In this document: in pieces, positions 25,755 to 35,575 of the stretch | Layout: every line of letters begins with the position of its first letter | Numbering within the stretch: position 1 is the stretch's first letter | Assembly (NCBI RefSeq): GCF_013376415.1 | Contig: NZ_WYET01000003.1 | Coordinates: 186,001 to 250,000 of the forward strand | Length of the DNA: 64,000 bases | Origin: Flagellimonas chongwuensis | GTDB taxonomy: Bacteria > Bacteroidota > Bacteroidia > Flavobacteriales > Flavobacteriaceae | Direction of reading: 5' to 3' | Notes under the pieces: model-generated | What the model was told of the DNA's origin: nothing | The model's input: only the letters and a program-made list of their open reading frames with translations | Database searches by the model: none | Program-made: the position numbers and the translations under genes

Positions 25755-26327
25755 CTATTCTTCTTTTTTGTCAGCTTCTTCAGCGGCAGGAGCTTCCTCA
25801 GCAGGTGCTTCTGCAGTAGTTTCCTCGGTTGAAGCTTCAGCAGCTGTTTCTTCAGCAGCCTCCTCTGCTACTTCCTCTTCAGGTAGTGCAGCGGCAGCTC
25901 TCTTCTCGTTAACCTCTTTTTCAGCTTCCAAGGCTTTTGCTCTAGCCTCTGCATCGGCCTTGCTCAATCCATCTTTCTTATCTTGGATTTTTTGCTCTTT
26001 CTCTTCCAACCAAGCGTTGAATTTTTCTTCAGCTTGCTCTTCGGTCAATGCTCCTTTGCGAACACCGCCCAACAAGTGATGCTTCAACAAAACACCTTTA
26101 TAAGAAAGGATTGCTCTTGCAGTATCTGTAGGTTGCGCACCGTTTTGCAACCATTTTACGGAACCATCAACATCTAGATTGATTGTAGCTGGATTGGTAT
26201 TTGGGTTGTATGTACCCAATTTTTCCAAAAACTTACCGTCTCTTTTTGCTCTAACATCGGCAGCAACTACCCAATAGAATGGTTTACCTTTTTTACCGTG
26301 TCTCTGAAGTCTAATTTTTACTGGCAT
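25755..26327 (-). CDS. rpsP: 30S ribosomal protein S16 with acidic Ala/Glu-rich tail
   Basis: A 190-residue S16. Residues 1-85 are the conserved protein ([47 protein letters not shown]). About 100 further residues form a lysine/glutamate helix and then an alanine/glutamate-rich, low-complexity acidic tail ending EEADKKEE. Canonical S16 is about 80-90 residues; tailed S16 is seen across Bacteroidetes. The tail is encoded by repetitive GCT/GAA-type codons. Confidence 0.95.
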   Translation of the reverse strand: MPVKIRLQRHGKKGKPFYWVVAADVRAKRDGKFLEKLGTYNPNTNPATINLDVDGSVKWLQNGAQPTDTARAILSYKGVLLKHHLLGGVRKGALTEEQAEEKFNAWLEEKEQKIQDKKDGLSKADAEARAKALEAEKEVNEKRAAAALPEEEVAEEAAEETAAEASTEETTAEAPAEEAPAAEEADKKEE

Positions 26328-26399
26328 ATCACATTAATTTGTAGGGTGCCCGACCCTGATTATTAATTCTTTTTTATTCGCTTATCCGTTAAGCGGGTG

Positions 26400-26407
26400 C
26401 AAATATA
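26400..26407 (-). promoter_or_regulatory. rpsP -7 promoter box
   Basis: On the minus strand TATATTTG matches TAnnTTTG, about 75 bases upstream of rpsP. Its leader contains a short GGGT/ACCC hairpin at about 26343-26357. Confidence 0.5.
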
Positions 26408-26591
26408 CACTTATTTGTTTATAGCACAGTAATTAAACCAAAAAAAGTTAAATGGCTTTAACAACTGACGGTCCTTCCGTTAAACCTATTTTAAACCCTC
26501 CTCTATTTTTGGTTTTGAGCATGTTAACCCTTAGTTTAAATATAGAAGTCATCGAAAAACGATGACCATTAACCTAAAATGAAGAGAGATT

Positions 26592-27047
26592 ATGAAGTAT
26601 ACAGTAGAAATGTCGAACAAATTAAATGAACTTTTGGAAAGAACCTATGATGCTGAAAAAGGATTTAAACAAGCAGCTGATAAGGTAGATAATAAAACTA
26701 TCAAGCAATTTTTCTTGGATAGCCACAATCAACGTGAAAATTTTGGAAAAGAGCTCAAAGCTGAGATTATGTCGTTTGGAGAACAACCAGAAGATAGTGG
26801 AAGCACTAAAGGCAGTATCCACAGATCATGGATCAATTTTAAATCCGTTTTCTCTTCCAACAATGAAGAAGCAATGTTAGAAGAAGTACATCGCGGAGAA
26901 AAAGAAGCGATAGAAACTTACAACGATATTCTTCAGGATAAAGATTTTGTGTTGCCACCAACCACGGAAAGTTTGTTGATGAAGCATAGAAATGCCATCA
27001 GAAACACCTTGGAAACGGCAAACATTTTTGAAACAGCAGTATCATAA
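26592..27047 (+). CDS. DUF2383 / PA2169 family four-helix-bundle protein
   Basis: A 151-residue all-helical protein matching the PA2169 family (DUF2383), ferritin-like bundles of unknown role often linked to stress. Typical segments are LNELLERTYDAEKGFKQAAD, the SWINFKSVFSS middle and EEVHRGEKEAIETYNDIL. The purine-rich GAAGAGAG upstream is a plausible ribosome site. It is monocistronic, with a terminator after it. Confidence 0.85.
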   Translation: MKYTVEMSNKLNELLERTYDAEKGFKQAADKVDNKTIKQFFLDSHNQRENFGKELKAEIMSFGEQPEDSGSTKGSIHRSWINFKSVFSSNNEEAMLEEVHRGEKEAIETYNDILQDKDFVLPPTTESLLMKHRNAIRNTLETANIFETAVS

Positions 27048-27082
27048 TTCCAAAAGTTAATAGATACAATCAGCGGAAAAAA

Positions 27083-27109
27083 GTCGGGATATATTCCCGG
27101 CTTTTTTTA
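27083..27109 (+). terminator. Intrinsic terminator between DUF2383 gene and dnaE
   Basis: GTCGGGA / TCCCGGC stem (one wobble) around TATAT, followed by a seven-base T-run. Confidence 0.85.
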
Positions 27110-27196
27110 GTTGATAACTCCTAAAAACTCTATTTCTCCAAATCTATCTTCTTCCGTAATTTTATCTATTCTTTTTTTGACAGATACAGATAGCCT

Positions 27197-30100
27197 ATGT
27201 ACTTGATTTTTGACACGGAAACCACTGGTTTGCCCAAACGCTGGGACGCCCCGATTACCGATACTGACAACTGGCCCAGATGCGTTCAGATAGCTTGGCA
27301 GTTGCACGACGAACTTGGTAATTTGATAGAGCACCAAGACTTCTTGGTAAAACCGGAAGGATTCAACATTCCCTATGAAGCGGAACAGATACATGGCATA
27401 TCCACCGCATTGGCTGAAGAAAAAGGGGTGCCTTTAAGCGAAGTATTGGAAGCCTTCAACAAAGCCTTGCAACAAACCAAATTTGTGGTCGGTCAAAATG
27501 TGGGATTTGATATCAACATTATGGGGTGCGAGTTCCACCGGGAAAGTGTGGAAAGTCCGTTGACCGAACTCCCAGTACTCGATACCTGTACGGAACATAC
27601 CGCCGAACTTTGCAAAATTCCAGGAGGACGTGGCGGTAAATTCAAGTTGCCTACCCTTACCGAACTGCATGAATTTTTGTTCGGCGAGCCCTTTGCCGAA
27701 GCACACAATGCCACGGCGGATGTGGAAGCCACCACACGCTGTTTTTTGGAACTAGTCCGCAAAAAACAATATTCCTATCAAGAACTGGATGTTCAACCCG
27801 ATTATTTTGAGCGTTTCTCGGAAGCCAATCCACAAGAGATAGAGCTCATTGGGCTAAAACACATCAACCTAAAGGCAGCATCAAAAAAAATTGCCGATGC
27901 CCTTTGGGCCGAAGACACCGGTGGGGTTTCCGACGAGGAAATCAAAGAGAATGTGGAAACTTTGGAGGACGAACCCTTTGTTCACCTGCACAATCACTCT
28001 CAGTTTTCCGTACTTCAGTCCACCATCAACATAAAAGATTTGGTAAAGGCCACTGCCAATCATGGCATGCCTGCCGTTGCCCTTACCGACCACGCAAACA
28101 TGATGGGCGCTTTTCACTTTGTAAAAGAAGTGATGGGACACAACAAAGCGGCAAAGGCCAAAAATGAAGAACTTATAGCCAATGGCGAAGAACCTACCGA
28201 GAAAGAAATTACCCCCATCGTTGGTTGTGAATTCTTCGTTTGCGAAGACCACACCAATAAAAACGTAAAGGACTACGGACATCAAATTGTGCTATTGGCC
28301 AAAAACAAAAAAGGCTACCACAACTTGGCCAAAATGTCCTCCATTGCGTATACGAATGGTTTCTACTACGTGCCCAGAATCGATAAAAAGGTGATCGAGC
28401 AATACAAGGAAGATGTAATTGCCCTGACCGGAAACCTATATGGTGAAGTGCCCAACAAAATCCTGAACGTTGGAGAAAACCAAGCTGAGGAAGCACTTCT
28501 GTGGTGGAAAGAACAGTTCGGTGACGATTTCTACATTGAGATCATGCGCCACGGTCAAGAGGATGAAGATCGGGTCAACCAAGTTTTGGTACGAATGGCG
28601 AAAGACCATAACGTAAAACTTGTTGCCACCAACAACACCTATTATTGCGATAAAAAAGATGCCGAAGCACACGATATTCTACTGTGTGTAAAAGATGGCG
28701 AAAAACAATCCACACCCATTGGTCGCGGACGAGGTTATCGTTACGGACTGCCTAACCAAGAGTACTATTTTAAGTCTTCGGACGAAATGAAGGAACTCTT
28801 CAAAGATTTGCCCGAAGCCATATTGAACATCAAGGAAATCGTGGACAAAATCGAGCCGTACGACCTTGCCAGTGATATTTTGCTGCCCAAATTCAGTATT
28901 CCCGAGGAATTCAAGGACCCACAAGACGATGTAGATGGAGGCAACCGTGGTGAGAACGCCTACTTAAGGCACATTACCTATAAAGGTGCCGAAAAACGGT
29001 ATGGAGAACTGACCGATGAAATTCGGGAGCGGATAGACTTTGAGCTGGAAATCATTAAAAACTCCGGATATCCAGGTTACTTTTTGATTGTGGAAGACTT
29101 TATCCGTGAAGCAAGGAACATGGATGTTTCCGTAGGTCCGGGAAGGGGTTCTGCCGCTGGGTCTGTAGTTGCATATTGCTTGACGATTACCAATATCGAC
29201 CCCATGAAGTATGACCTACTTTTTGAGCGGTTCCTAAATCCGGACAGGGTATCCATGCCCGATATCGATATTGATTTTGATGATGAGGGCCGTAGCCGAG
29301 TAATGGACTACGTGATCAATAAATATGGTGCAAACCAAGTGGCGCAAATCATTACTTACGGTACCATGGCCGCCAAATCATCCATTCGAGATACGGCCCG
29401 TGTCCTAGATTTGCCCTTGGGTGATGCCGACCGTATTGCCAAGTTGATTCCCAACATGTCCAAGCTCAACAAGATATTTGGCGTTGAGGAGAACGAACTT
29501 AAAAAGAAGTTCCGTTCCGAGGAACTCGAAAAAGTATACGAGCTTCTCAATATAGCCGAAACCGATGATCTAGAAGGACAAACCTTAAAAATGGCTCGTG
29601 TTCTCGAGGGTTCGCTGCGAAATACAGGAATCCATGCCTGCGGGGTCATCATCACCCCGGACGATATTACCAACTTCGTACCCGTTTCTGTCGCCAAGGA
29701 TTCCGACCTGTACGTTACCCAGTTCGACAACTCTGTAGTGGAGAGTGCCGGACTACTAAAGATGGATTTCTTGGGATTGAAAACCTTGACACTGATCAAG
29801 GACACCGTCAAAATTGTAAAGGCTAGAACGGGAACAGAGTTGGTGCCCGATGATTTTCCGTTAGATGATGAAAAAACATACGAGCTTTTCCAACGAGGCG
29901 AAACCGTAGGGGTGTTCCAATACGAATCTCCAGGGATGCAGAAGCACATGAAAAACCTGAAGCCTACGGTTTTTGATGACCTTATCGCCATGAACGCCCT
30001 GTACCGCCCAGGTCCCATGGAATACATTCCCAGTTTTATTGCACGTAAACATGGTGATGAAGAAATAACCTATGACCTTCCGGACATGGAAGAGTACCTA

Positions 30101-31582
30101 CAAGAAACCTACGGGATCACGGTATACCAAGAGCAGGTGATGTTGCTATCACAAAAATTGGCCGGTTTCTCCAAAGGTGATGCGGATGTACTCAGAAAAG
30201 CCATGGGTAAAAAGATTTTTGCCCTGCTGGAAAAGCTAAAACCACAGTTCTTGGATGGTGGAGAGAAAAACGGACACCCAAGGGATGTTTTGGAGAAAAT
30301 ATGGAAGGACTGGGAAGCATTTGCATCCTACGCCTTCAACAAAAGTCACTCCACGTGTTATGCCTACATCGCATACCAAACAGCTTACTTAAAGGCGCAC
30401 TACCCTGCCGAATATATGGCCGCCGTGCTGTCCAACAATATGAACGACATCAAACAGGTAACCTTTTTTATGGAGGAATGTAAACGGATGGGGCTTGAAG
30501 TATTGGGGCCGGACGTCAACGAATCCTACTATAAATTTGCTGTAAACAAGGACAATGCGGTACGTTTTGGTATGGGGGCCATAAAAGGCGTGGGACGCTC
30601 TGCTGTGGAAACCATAGTTGAAAACCGCAAAGACGGGGGAGCATATAGATCCATCTTTGACATGGCAAAAAGGGTCGACCTGCGTGCGGCCAATAAAAAA
30701 GCATTCGAGAACTTGGCGCTGGCTGGAGGTTTTGACTCTTTTGGAGATACGCATCGCGCACAATACTTTCATGATGAAGGAGACGGCATTACTTTTTTAG
30801 AAAAAGCGGTAAAATACGGTTCCAAGTTCCAAGAGAACCAAAATTCGTCACAAGTAAGCCTTTTTGGCGAAGCGAGCGATGTACAGATTCCAGAGCCCAT
30901 TGTTCCTCCTTGTGAGGAATGGGGCACCATGGAAAAGCTCCGTCGCGAAAAGGAAGTGGTCGGTATTTATATTTCAGGCCACCCATTGGACGATTTCAAA
31001 AAAGAAATCAAGGCTTTCTGTAAAAATACCGTTAGCGATTTCGCCCGATTGGAAGAGCATGTAAATCGTGAACTCACAGTCGCCGGGGTCATTACCGATG
31101 TTCAGCACCGCGTTTCCAAGAACGGTAAAGGCTGGGGCCTCTTTACATTGGAAGATTATAATGAATCCTACGAATTACGGATTTTTGGAGAGGAGTATTT
31201 AAAGTTCCGTCACTTTTTAATGATCAATTCTTTCGTACATGTGCGAGCGTTCGTTCGTGAAGGCTGGGTAAACCGGGATACGGGCAAAAAAGGTGACCCA
31301 AGGCTTCAGTTCAACGATTTTAAACAGCTTCAGGATGTAATGGATGCCTTCGCCAAAAAACTCACCATCAAACTGAATATAGATCGCCTGCAAGAGCAAC
31401 GCATCAAAACACTTAAGGACACTTTAACATTGCATAAGGGGGACCATCCGATAAGTTTTGTAATTTATGAGATGCAAGAGGAAATCAAACTCAAACTATC
31501 GAGCCGAAAACAAAAGGTAAAGATAAACAGCGAGTTACTTTCCGAACTGGAAGCACATGAGATTCATTACAAGTTGAATTAG
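27197..31582 (+). CDS. dnaE: DNA polymerase III alpha subunit fused to N-terminal 3'-5' exonuclease
   Basis: A 1461-residue replicative polymerase. Residues 1-190 are a DEDDh exonuclease (FDTETTGLPK, VVGQNVGFDINIM, EAHNATADVEATTRC), the proofreading activity that in other bacteria is DnaQ. The PHP domain follows from about residue 262 (HLHNHSQFSVLQS). The C-family polymerase core includes GPGRGSAAGSVVAY and the catalytic PDIDIDFDDEGR near residue 687. Helix-hairpin-helix and OB-fold regions complete the protein (TVAGVITDVQHRVSKNGKGW near residue 1295). This is the Bacteroidetes form of DnaE. It replicates the chromosome as the catalytic subunit of Pol III. Confidence 0.95.
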   Translation: MYLIFDTETTGLPKRWDAPITDTDNWPRCVQIAWQLHDELGNLIEHQDFLVKPEGFNIPYEAEQIHGISTALAEEKGVPLSEVLEAFNKALQQTKFVVGQNVGFDINIMGCEFHRESVESPLTELPVLDTCTEHTAELCKIPGGRGGKFKLPTLTELHEFLFGEPFAEAHNATADVEATTRCFLELVRKKQYSYQELDVQPDYFERFSEANPQEIELIGLKHINLKAASKKIADALWAEDTGGVSDEEIKENVETLEDEPFVHLHNHSQFSVLQSTINIKDLVKATANHGMPAVALTDHANMMGAFHFVKEVMGHNKAAKAKNEELIANGEEPTEKEITPIVGCEFFVCEDHTNKNVKDYGHQIVLLAKNKKGYHNLAKMSSIAYTNGFYYVPRIDKKVIEQYKEDVIALTGNLYGEVPNKILNVGENQAEEALLWWKEQFGDDFYIEIMRHGQEDEDRVNQVLVRMAKDHNVKLVATNNTYYCDKKDAEAHDILLCVKDGEKQSTPIGRGRGYRYGLPNQEYYFKSSDEMKELFKDLPEAILNIKEIVDKIEPYDLASDILLPKFSIPEEFKDPQDDVDGGNRGENAYLRHITYKGAEKRYGELTDEIRERIDFELEIIKNSGYPGYFLIVEDFIREARNMDVSVGPGRGSAAGSVVAYCLTITNIDPMKYDLLFERFLNPDRVSMPDIDIDFDDEGRSRVMDYVINKYGANQVAQIITYGTMAAKSSIRDTARVLDLPLGDADRIAKLIPNMSKLNKIFGVEENELKKKFRSEELEKVYELLNIAETDDLEGQTLKMARVLEGSLRNTGIHACGVIITPDDITNFVPVSVAKDSDLYVTQFDNSVVESAGLLKMDFLGLKTLTLIKDTVKIVKARTGTELVPDDFPLDDEKTYELFQRGETVGVFQYESPGMQKHMKNLKPTVFDDLIAMNALYRPGPMEYIPSFIARKHGDEEITYDLPDMEEYLQETYGITVYQEQVMLLSQKLAGFSKGDADVLRKAMGKKIFALLEKLKPQFLDGGEKNGHPRDVLEKIWKDWEAFASYAFNKSHSTCYAYIAYQTAYLKAHYPAEYMAAVLSNNMNDIKQVTFFMEECKRMGLEVLGPDVNESYYKFAVNKDNAVRFGMGAIKGVGRSAVETIVENRKDGGAYRSIFDMAKRVDLRAANKKAFENLALAGGFDSFGDTHRAQYFHDEGDGITFLEKAVKYGSKFQENQNSSQVSLFGEASDVQIPEPIVPPCEEWGTMEKLRREKEVVGIYISGHPLDDFKKEIKAFCKNTVSDFARLEEHVNRELTVAGVITDVQHRVSKNGKGWGLFTLEDYNESYELRIFGEEYLKFRHFLMINSFVHVRAFVREGWVNRDTGKKGDPRLQFNDFKQLQDVMDAFAKKLTIKLNIDRLQEQRIKTLKDTLTLHKGDHPISFVIYEMQEEIKLKLSSRKQKVKINSELLSELEAHEIHYKLN

Positions 31583-31655
31583 ACCATAATTATTGTCAAT
31601 AGCGCAATAATTAAAACGAATACGCCCTATGTAAGTTAGATGGGCATTATTTGAC

Positions 31656-31663
31656 TAACTTTG
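31656..31663 (+). promoter_or_regulatory. trxA -7 promoter box
   Basis: TAACTTTG matches the TAnnTTTG consensus 22 bases upstream of the trxA ATG at 31685, which supports that start over an earlier in-frame codon at 31661. Confidence 0.55.
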
Positions 31664-31684
31664 CATAATATTAAAACAAATAAG

Positions 31685-32002
31685 ATGGCACTAGAAATAA
31701 CAGATGCAACTTTTGATGAAGTTGTTTTAAAAAGTGACAAGCCTGTCCTAGTCGATTTTTGGGCAGCATGGTGCGGACCTTGTAGAATGGTAGGCCCGAT
31801 CATTGAAGAAGTAGGACAAGAATACGATGGCAAAGCTGTTGTTGGTAAAGTTGATGTTGACGCAAACCAACAGTTTGCTGCTAAATACGGTGTACGTAAT
31901 ATCCCTACTGTTTTGGTTTTTAAAGATGGTGAAGTTGTAAACCGTCAAGTAGGTGTATCTCCTAAAAAAACCTATACAGATGCTATTGATGCAGCACTGT
32001 AA
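31685..32002 (+). CDS. trxA: Thioredoxin
   Basis: A 105-residue thioredoxin with the redox motif WCGPC in FWAAWCGPCRMVGP, the conserved cis-proline in RNIPTVLVF and the buried Asp near residue 25. It is a general cytoplasmic disulfide reductase. Length and motifs are canonical. It is followed by a strong terminator. Confidence 0.96.
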   Translation: MALEITDATFDEVVLKSDKPVLVDFWAAWCGPCRMVGPIIEEVGQEYDGKAVVGKVDVDANQQFAAKYGVRNIPTVLVFKDGEVVNRQVGVSPKKTYTDAIDAAL

Positions 32003-32025
32003 AACAAAACTTGGAATTAGATTTT

Positions 32026-32058
32026 AAAAAAGGTTTGGCAAATGCCAAGCCTTTTTTA
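32026..32058 (+). terminator. Intrinsic terminator after trxA
   Basis: AAAAAGGTTTGGCA / TGCCAAGCCTTTTT stem with an AA loop and a T-run. It overlaps an upstream in-frame start of the next gene, which argues for the later ATG at 32087. Confidence 0.88.
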
Positions 32059-32086
32059 TTTTATCTTGTCTTTCAGAAATCAGTTT

Positions 32087-33016
32087 ATGGACGTACGATC
32101 GGAACTTAGTAACGCAACGCTTTTCCAAAACTTGGAGCTTTTGGCCCATCAAATTGTGGAAGGGTTTATCAGTGGCATCCATAAAAGTCCGTTCCATGGA
32201 TTCTCGGCAGAGTTCGCGGAACACAAAATTTACAACGCAGGGCAAAGCACCAAACATATCGATTGGAAACTTTTTGCTCGCACGGACCGCTTGTATACCA
32301 AACGCTTTGAGGATGAAACGAACTTGCGTTGCCATATGATCTTGGATAACTCAACCTCGATGTACTACCCTGAGGTAAAGGAATATGCTTTGGACAACCT
32401 AAACAAAATTGGTTTTGGCGTACTTTCCATTGCCGCTTTGATGCAGGTTTTGAAAAAACAACGGGATGCCGTGGGACTCAGTATTTATGCTGACACGTAT
32501 GATTTTCATGCTTCGGAAAAAAACAGTGAACGCCATTTTCAGATGCTGTATTCCAAACTAAATGAGGTAGCAGCGCATAAAACAAATACCAAAGAGACCA
32601 AAACCTATACGTTTTTGCATCAAATTGCCGAAAAAATCCATCGAAGGAGCTTAATTTTTCTTTTTACCGATATGTTTCAGACAGAAACCGAGGAGGAAAA
32701 ACTTTTTGAGGCCTTGCGCCATCTCAAATACAACAAACATTCAGTCGTTCTCTTTCATCTATTGGATAATGCACATGAGCTCCATTTTGATTTTGACAAT
32801 ACGCCCAAACGTTTTGTAGATGTGGAAACAGGCGAACAGATAGATCTGTATGCCGATTCCATTAAAAAAGCATATTCAGAAAAAGTAGCACAGTACCAAA
32901 AGGACCTCAAATTGAAATGCGCACAATATCAAATAAAGTATGTGGGCATTGATGTTCGGTCCGGCTTCTCCCAAGTACTGAACTCGTTTATGATAGAGCG
33001 GCAAAAATTTGCTTAG
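32087..33016 (+). CDS. DUF58 domain-containing protein
   Basis: A 309-residue protein of the DUF58/von Willebrand-like family: FHGFSAEFAEHKIYNAGQST, the characteristic DWKLFARTDRLYTKRFEDE and a VWA-like core beginning CHMILDNSTSMYYP (MIDAS-like DxSxS). Family members often sit with MoxR ATPases; none is adjacent here. The start is placed after the trxA terminator. Confidence 0.85.
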   Translation: MDVRSELSNATLFQNLELLAHQIVEGFISGIHKSPFHGFSAEFAEHKIYNAGQSTKHIDWKLFARTDRLYTKRFEDETNLRCHMILDNSTSMYYPEVKEYALDNLNKIGFGVLSIAALMQVLKKQRDAVGLSIYADTYDFHASEKNSERHFQMLYSKLNEVAAHKTNTKETKTYTFLHQIAEKIHRRSLIFLFTDMFQTETEEEKLFEALRHLKYNKHSVVLFHLLDNAHELHFDFDNTPKRFVDVETGEQIDLYADSIKKAYSEKVAQYQKDLKLKCAQYQIKYVGIDVRSGFSQVLNSFMIERQKFA

Positions 33017-33036
33017 CCATTTTTTTAAAAAAATGT

Positions 33037-33068
33037 TTTGTCATATCCGAAATGAGAATGTATATTTG
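33037..33068 (+). promoter_or_regulatory. Promoter of tRNA-Asp
   Basis: TTTG (33037-33040), 20 bases, then TATATTTG (33061-33068): a textbook Bacteroidota promoter. Transcription would start near 33075, giving a leader of about 65 bases. Confidence 0.75.
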
Positions 33069-33141
33069 CACTCGCTTTAAAAAAGCAAATGAACAAGATT
33101 TGAATCCGACTGTTGTCGGAGTCTAAAAAGATAAAATCATT

Positions 33142-33215
33142 GGTCTGGTAGTTCAGTTGGTTAGAATACCTGCCTGTCACGCAGGGGGTCGCGGGTTCGA
33201 GTCCCGTCCAGACCG
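33142..33215 (+). tRNA. tRNA-Asp (GTC)
   Basis: The acceptor stem GGTCTGG pairs with CCAGACC and the discriminator is G. The D-loop is AGTTCAGTTGGTTAGA, the anticodon stem-loop is CCTGC-CTGTCAC-GCAGG with anticodon GTC, and the T-arm is GCGGGTTCGAGTCCCGT. CCA is not encoded. The gene marks the boundary between core genes and the accessory region downstream. Confidence 0.97.
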
Positions 33216-33216
33216 C

Positions 33217-33246
33217 AAAAAGCTCCGAGAAATCGGAGCTTTTTTG
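33217..33246 (+). terminator. Intrinsic terminator after tRNA-Asp
   Basis: AAAAAGCTCCGA / TCGGAGCTTTTTT stem around GAAA, directly after the tRNA. Confidence 0.85.
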
Positions 33247-33507
33247 ATTTTATACATTTGATTTTCAGTTATTTATACTTGAGCCTGAAAATCAAATTTC
33301 TTCCAGCGTGCCGCATTCGTGCCGCATTTTTGAACTTATTTTACTCCTTCGTAGCATTTTACAATATTTTTCATTCCGAAAAATTACTCCTTATAAAGTA
33401 GGGTAAAATAATCTTGCCATTAAAATGTATTTTGCAACAAACTACAATTTTGTATTGATTTGGGATTATTTTTTACCACTGTGAGCCAATTAGAGGTATT
33501 ATTCGCC
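33247..33507. other. Non-coding boundary of the accessory region
   Basis: No gene is visible. A short direct repeat GTGCCGCATT occurs twice at about 33309-33328. The position, just 3' of a tRNA gene and before an accessory operon, is where an attachment site would be expected, but I see no duplicate of the tRNA 3' end elsewhere in the window. Confidence 0.4.
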
Positions 33508-34614
33508 TCAATCCTCCCAACCACACAAGGTTCTTCCCATATTTCTCGCTTCATCTACTGATACACTTGAAACGGATGCCTTGCAGTTTGAAAGACCTCT
33601 ACAATAAGGTGTTAAATGATACCGTTTTGAATATCTGCCATTACAGATATACACAGATTGTGTTTTTAAAGTAGGTTTTGGCGTTGCGGGAATAGGATTA
33701 GCCTTACTTTCTCTTAGTTTTTTCTTTTCATTTTTTCCATCGAGTGGAACAGTCGTCTGTCTTGGATAAGATAAGGGGGGCGAGGGACTTGATTCGATTT
33801 TATTTAAACTTCTGTTTCTAGTCGAACCAGAACAATCATCAATGATTGCGAAAAAAACAGCAAGTAAAAATATCCCTAGACCAACATATGCCAACCATGA
33901 AAATATTTTAGAAAGAATATTTGAATTGCCAATCAGGTATAAAAGGCCTATGAGTAACAAGAAAAACAAACCGGGAAGCCCAAAAGCCAGTAAAATAATA
34001 AGAGCAGCAAGTATTCCAAATACAGTTAAGCAACCGGATGTGGAATCATAAGGTTGTCTGTAGGGCAGCCTAGGAAAAAAAGTTTTTTTTCGGGGCAGTT
34101 TGGTAACATCAAAGGGTTTAGGACAAATACACTTTTCTATTCGGTTTTTACAGCTATCACATATTTCAATCTCAATTTCTTCTACTTCTGTTTTATAATC
34201 CAAAAGATAGCCGCTGACCTTGCAAAAAAGGGTGCCAAAGGTTTGATTTCCTTCCTTGACCACATCCTTTATTTTCACATCTTCTAGTTTCGGAGCGTTG
34301 ATGCTTAATTTATAACCATTAAAACTAGATGAACTCTTATTGGGAAAGCAAGCTACTTCTTCAAAGCTTTTTTGCTCAATCTGTATATCCGACTGGATAC
34401 CATTATAAATTGATTCATTGATTCTGTTCGAATCTTCTATTTCATTTTCTACATTGAAAATCTTCCCTTCATAAATTGATATGTCATAGACTTTGGAAAT
34501 TGAAAATGGGTCTTGCTCTTTGCTTAAGCGTCCAAAATATTTACCTATAAAATCTCCTCGGATATAGGTTTTTCTGGGAACCTTTTTCTCAACTTTTATG
34601 GTCTTAAAGCCCAT
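33508..34614 (-). CDS. Unknown membrane protein with Ada-like Cys/His C-terminus
   Basis: A 368-residue protein, last gene of the eight-gene operon. The N-terminal ~165 residues are soluble and end in a cysteine cluster (EICDSCKNRIEKCICPKP) that could bind zinc. Three hydrophobic helices follow (about residues 195-265). The tail ends in YICNGRYSKRYHLTPYCRGL plus a further Cys: a Cys/His pattern (C..RYH....CRGL..C) found at the ends of various Bacteroidota proteins and similar to metal-binding Ada-type pieces. It overlaps the upstream gene by 11 bases. Function unknown. Confidence 0.6.
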   Translation of the reverse strand: MGFKTIKVEKKVPRKTYIRGDFIGKYFGRLSKEQDPFSISKVYDISIYEGKIFNVENEIEDSNRINESIYNGIQSDIQIEQKSFEEVACFPNKSSSSFNGYKLSINAPKLEDVKIKDVVKEGNQTFGTLFCKVSGYLLDYKTEVEEIEIEICDSCKNRIEKCICPKPFDVTKLPRKKTFFPRLPYRQPYDSTSGCLTVFGILAALIILLAFGLPGLFFLLLIGLLYLIGNSNILSKIFSWLAYVGLGIFLLAVFFAIIDDCSGSTRNRSLNKIESSPSPPLSYPRQTTVPLDGKNEKKKLRESKANPIPATPKPTLKTQSVYICNGRYSKRYHLTPYCRGLSNCKASVSSVSVDEARNMGRTLCGWED

Positions 34615-35575
34615 GGATTTGGTTTAAGAAATCACTCTCCTTGCCCAACTGTATGTTATTGGGCTTTCTCTGTGTATTAAAGGGAGAGTCTTCATAATTT
34701 TCTTCCCATACAACTTGGGATTTACTGAAGTTTCCAAAAACCTCGGGATACAATAATTTGAACTTACCATACTCCTCAAGAATCATTTGTTTCTGCAGAG
34801 CTATTCTATCCTGAACATATTTACCTCTGGGCGAAACGGAAAATTTTAAAAATAGAGGTAAGAGAAAAATCACCAAAAAGCTTAAAGTGAAAAACCAAAT
34901 CCACGGATTCTCTTTATTGAAGACCAGAAGCCCAATAAAAAACAAATTGGAGGGGTTGAAAAGGTTATGAGTCTCGGATAATGTTCTACCCTTTTCCTCC
35001 AACAACATTTGTTTTTTTTCATTTAGAAAGTTGAATTTTTCATTTCCTATTGAAATTCGCCCTTCATTGGTCTGCCGACTTAATTGAGATAGTTCTTCGT
35101 TCACGCTGGCTATCTCAACGTCAAAATACATATTGGATTTTCTGCTGTTATTTTCAATCTTTTTAGTTATTACTTCTGAAAGTCCTTTTGACAATGAATT
35201 GTTGAAGATGAATGCTTCCAGTGGTTTGATCAATGTAATACCAATCAAAACCATAAAAACAATTCTGATGAACAATGAGATTACATATCCAGCACTGTAC
35301 TTTGGTTTATTGGCAGAAAGTGTGGAAAGGTTCAGCTTATAAATATTGAAAATGATAATAGTCCATATCAATGCCAAAAGCCATGAAATGGTCGGGATTT
35401 TAAAAATTCCATTGAAAACATAGCGGTAGGACAAAATTCCCATCAAGGATAACAATAAAAATAGTAAACCACTGATTGCAAAAACTGCCTGGGTTCTCTT
35501 TCCGCAGTTGTACAATATCTGTTCATCTTCGCCAACCACTTTCCACAAAAATCGATATGTGCTGTTCGGTCTCAT
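34604..35575 (-). CDS. DUF4407-like membrane protein with coiled coil (divergent paralogue)
   Basis: A 323-residue protein with four membrane helices in two pairs (about residues 30-85 and 90-120, then one near 210 and one near 225-245) separated by a charged helical stretch. The opening YRFLWKVVGEDEQIL resembles the WKAAGSDGYIL opening of the neighbouring DUF4407 protein, and the overall layout is the same. I read it as a diverged DUF4407 paralogue. It overlaps its upstream neighbour by four bases (ATGA). Confidence 0.6.
   Translation of the reverse strand: MRPNSTYRFLWKVVGEDEQILYNCGKRTQAVFAISGLLFLLLSLMGILSYRYVFNGIFKIPTISWLLALIWTIIIFNIYKLNLSTLSANKPKYSAGYVISLFIRIVFMVLIGITLIKPLEAFIFNNSLSKGLSEVITKKIENNSRKSNMYFDVEIASVNEELSQLSRQTNEGRISIGNEKFNFLNEKKQMLLEEKGRTLSETHNLFNPSNLFFIGLLVFNKENPWIWFFTLSFLVIFLLPLFLKFSVSPRGKYVQDRIALQKQMILEEYGKFKLLYPEVFGNFSKSQVVWEENYEDSPFNTQRKPNNIQLGKESDFLNQIHGL

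Noticed and set aside
33309..33328. GTGCCGCATT direct repeat as attachment site
   Set aside because: Only ten bases, both copies adjacent; no matching copy at the far side of the island and no tRNA 3'-end duplication seen.
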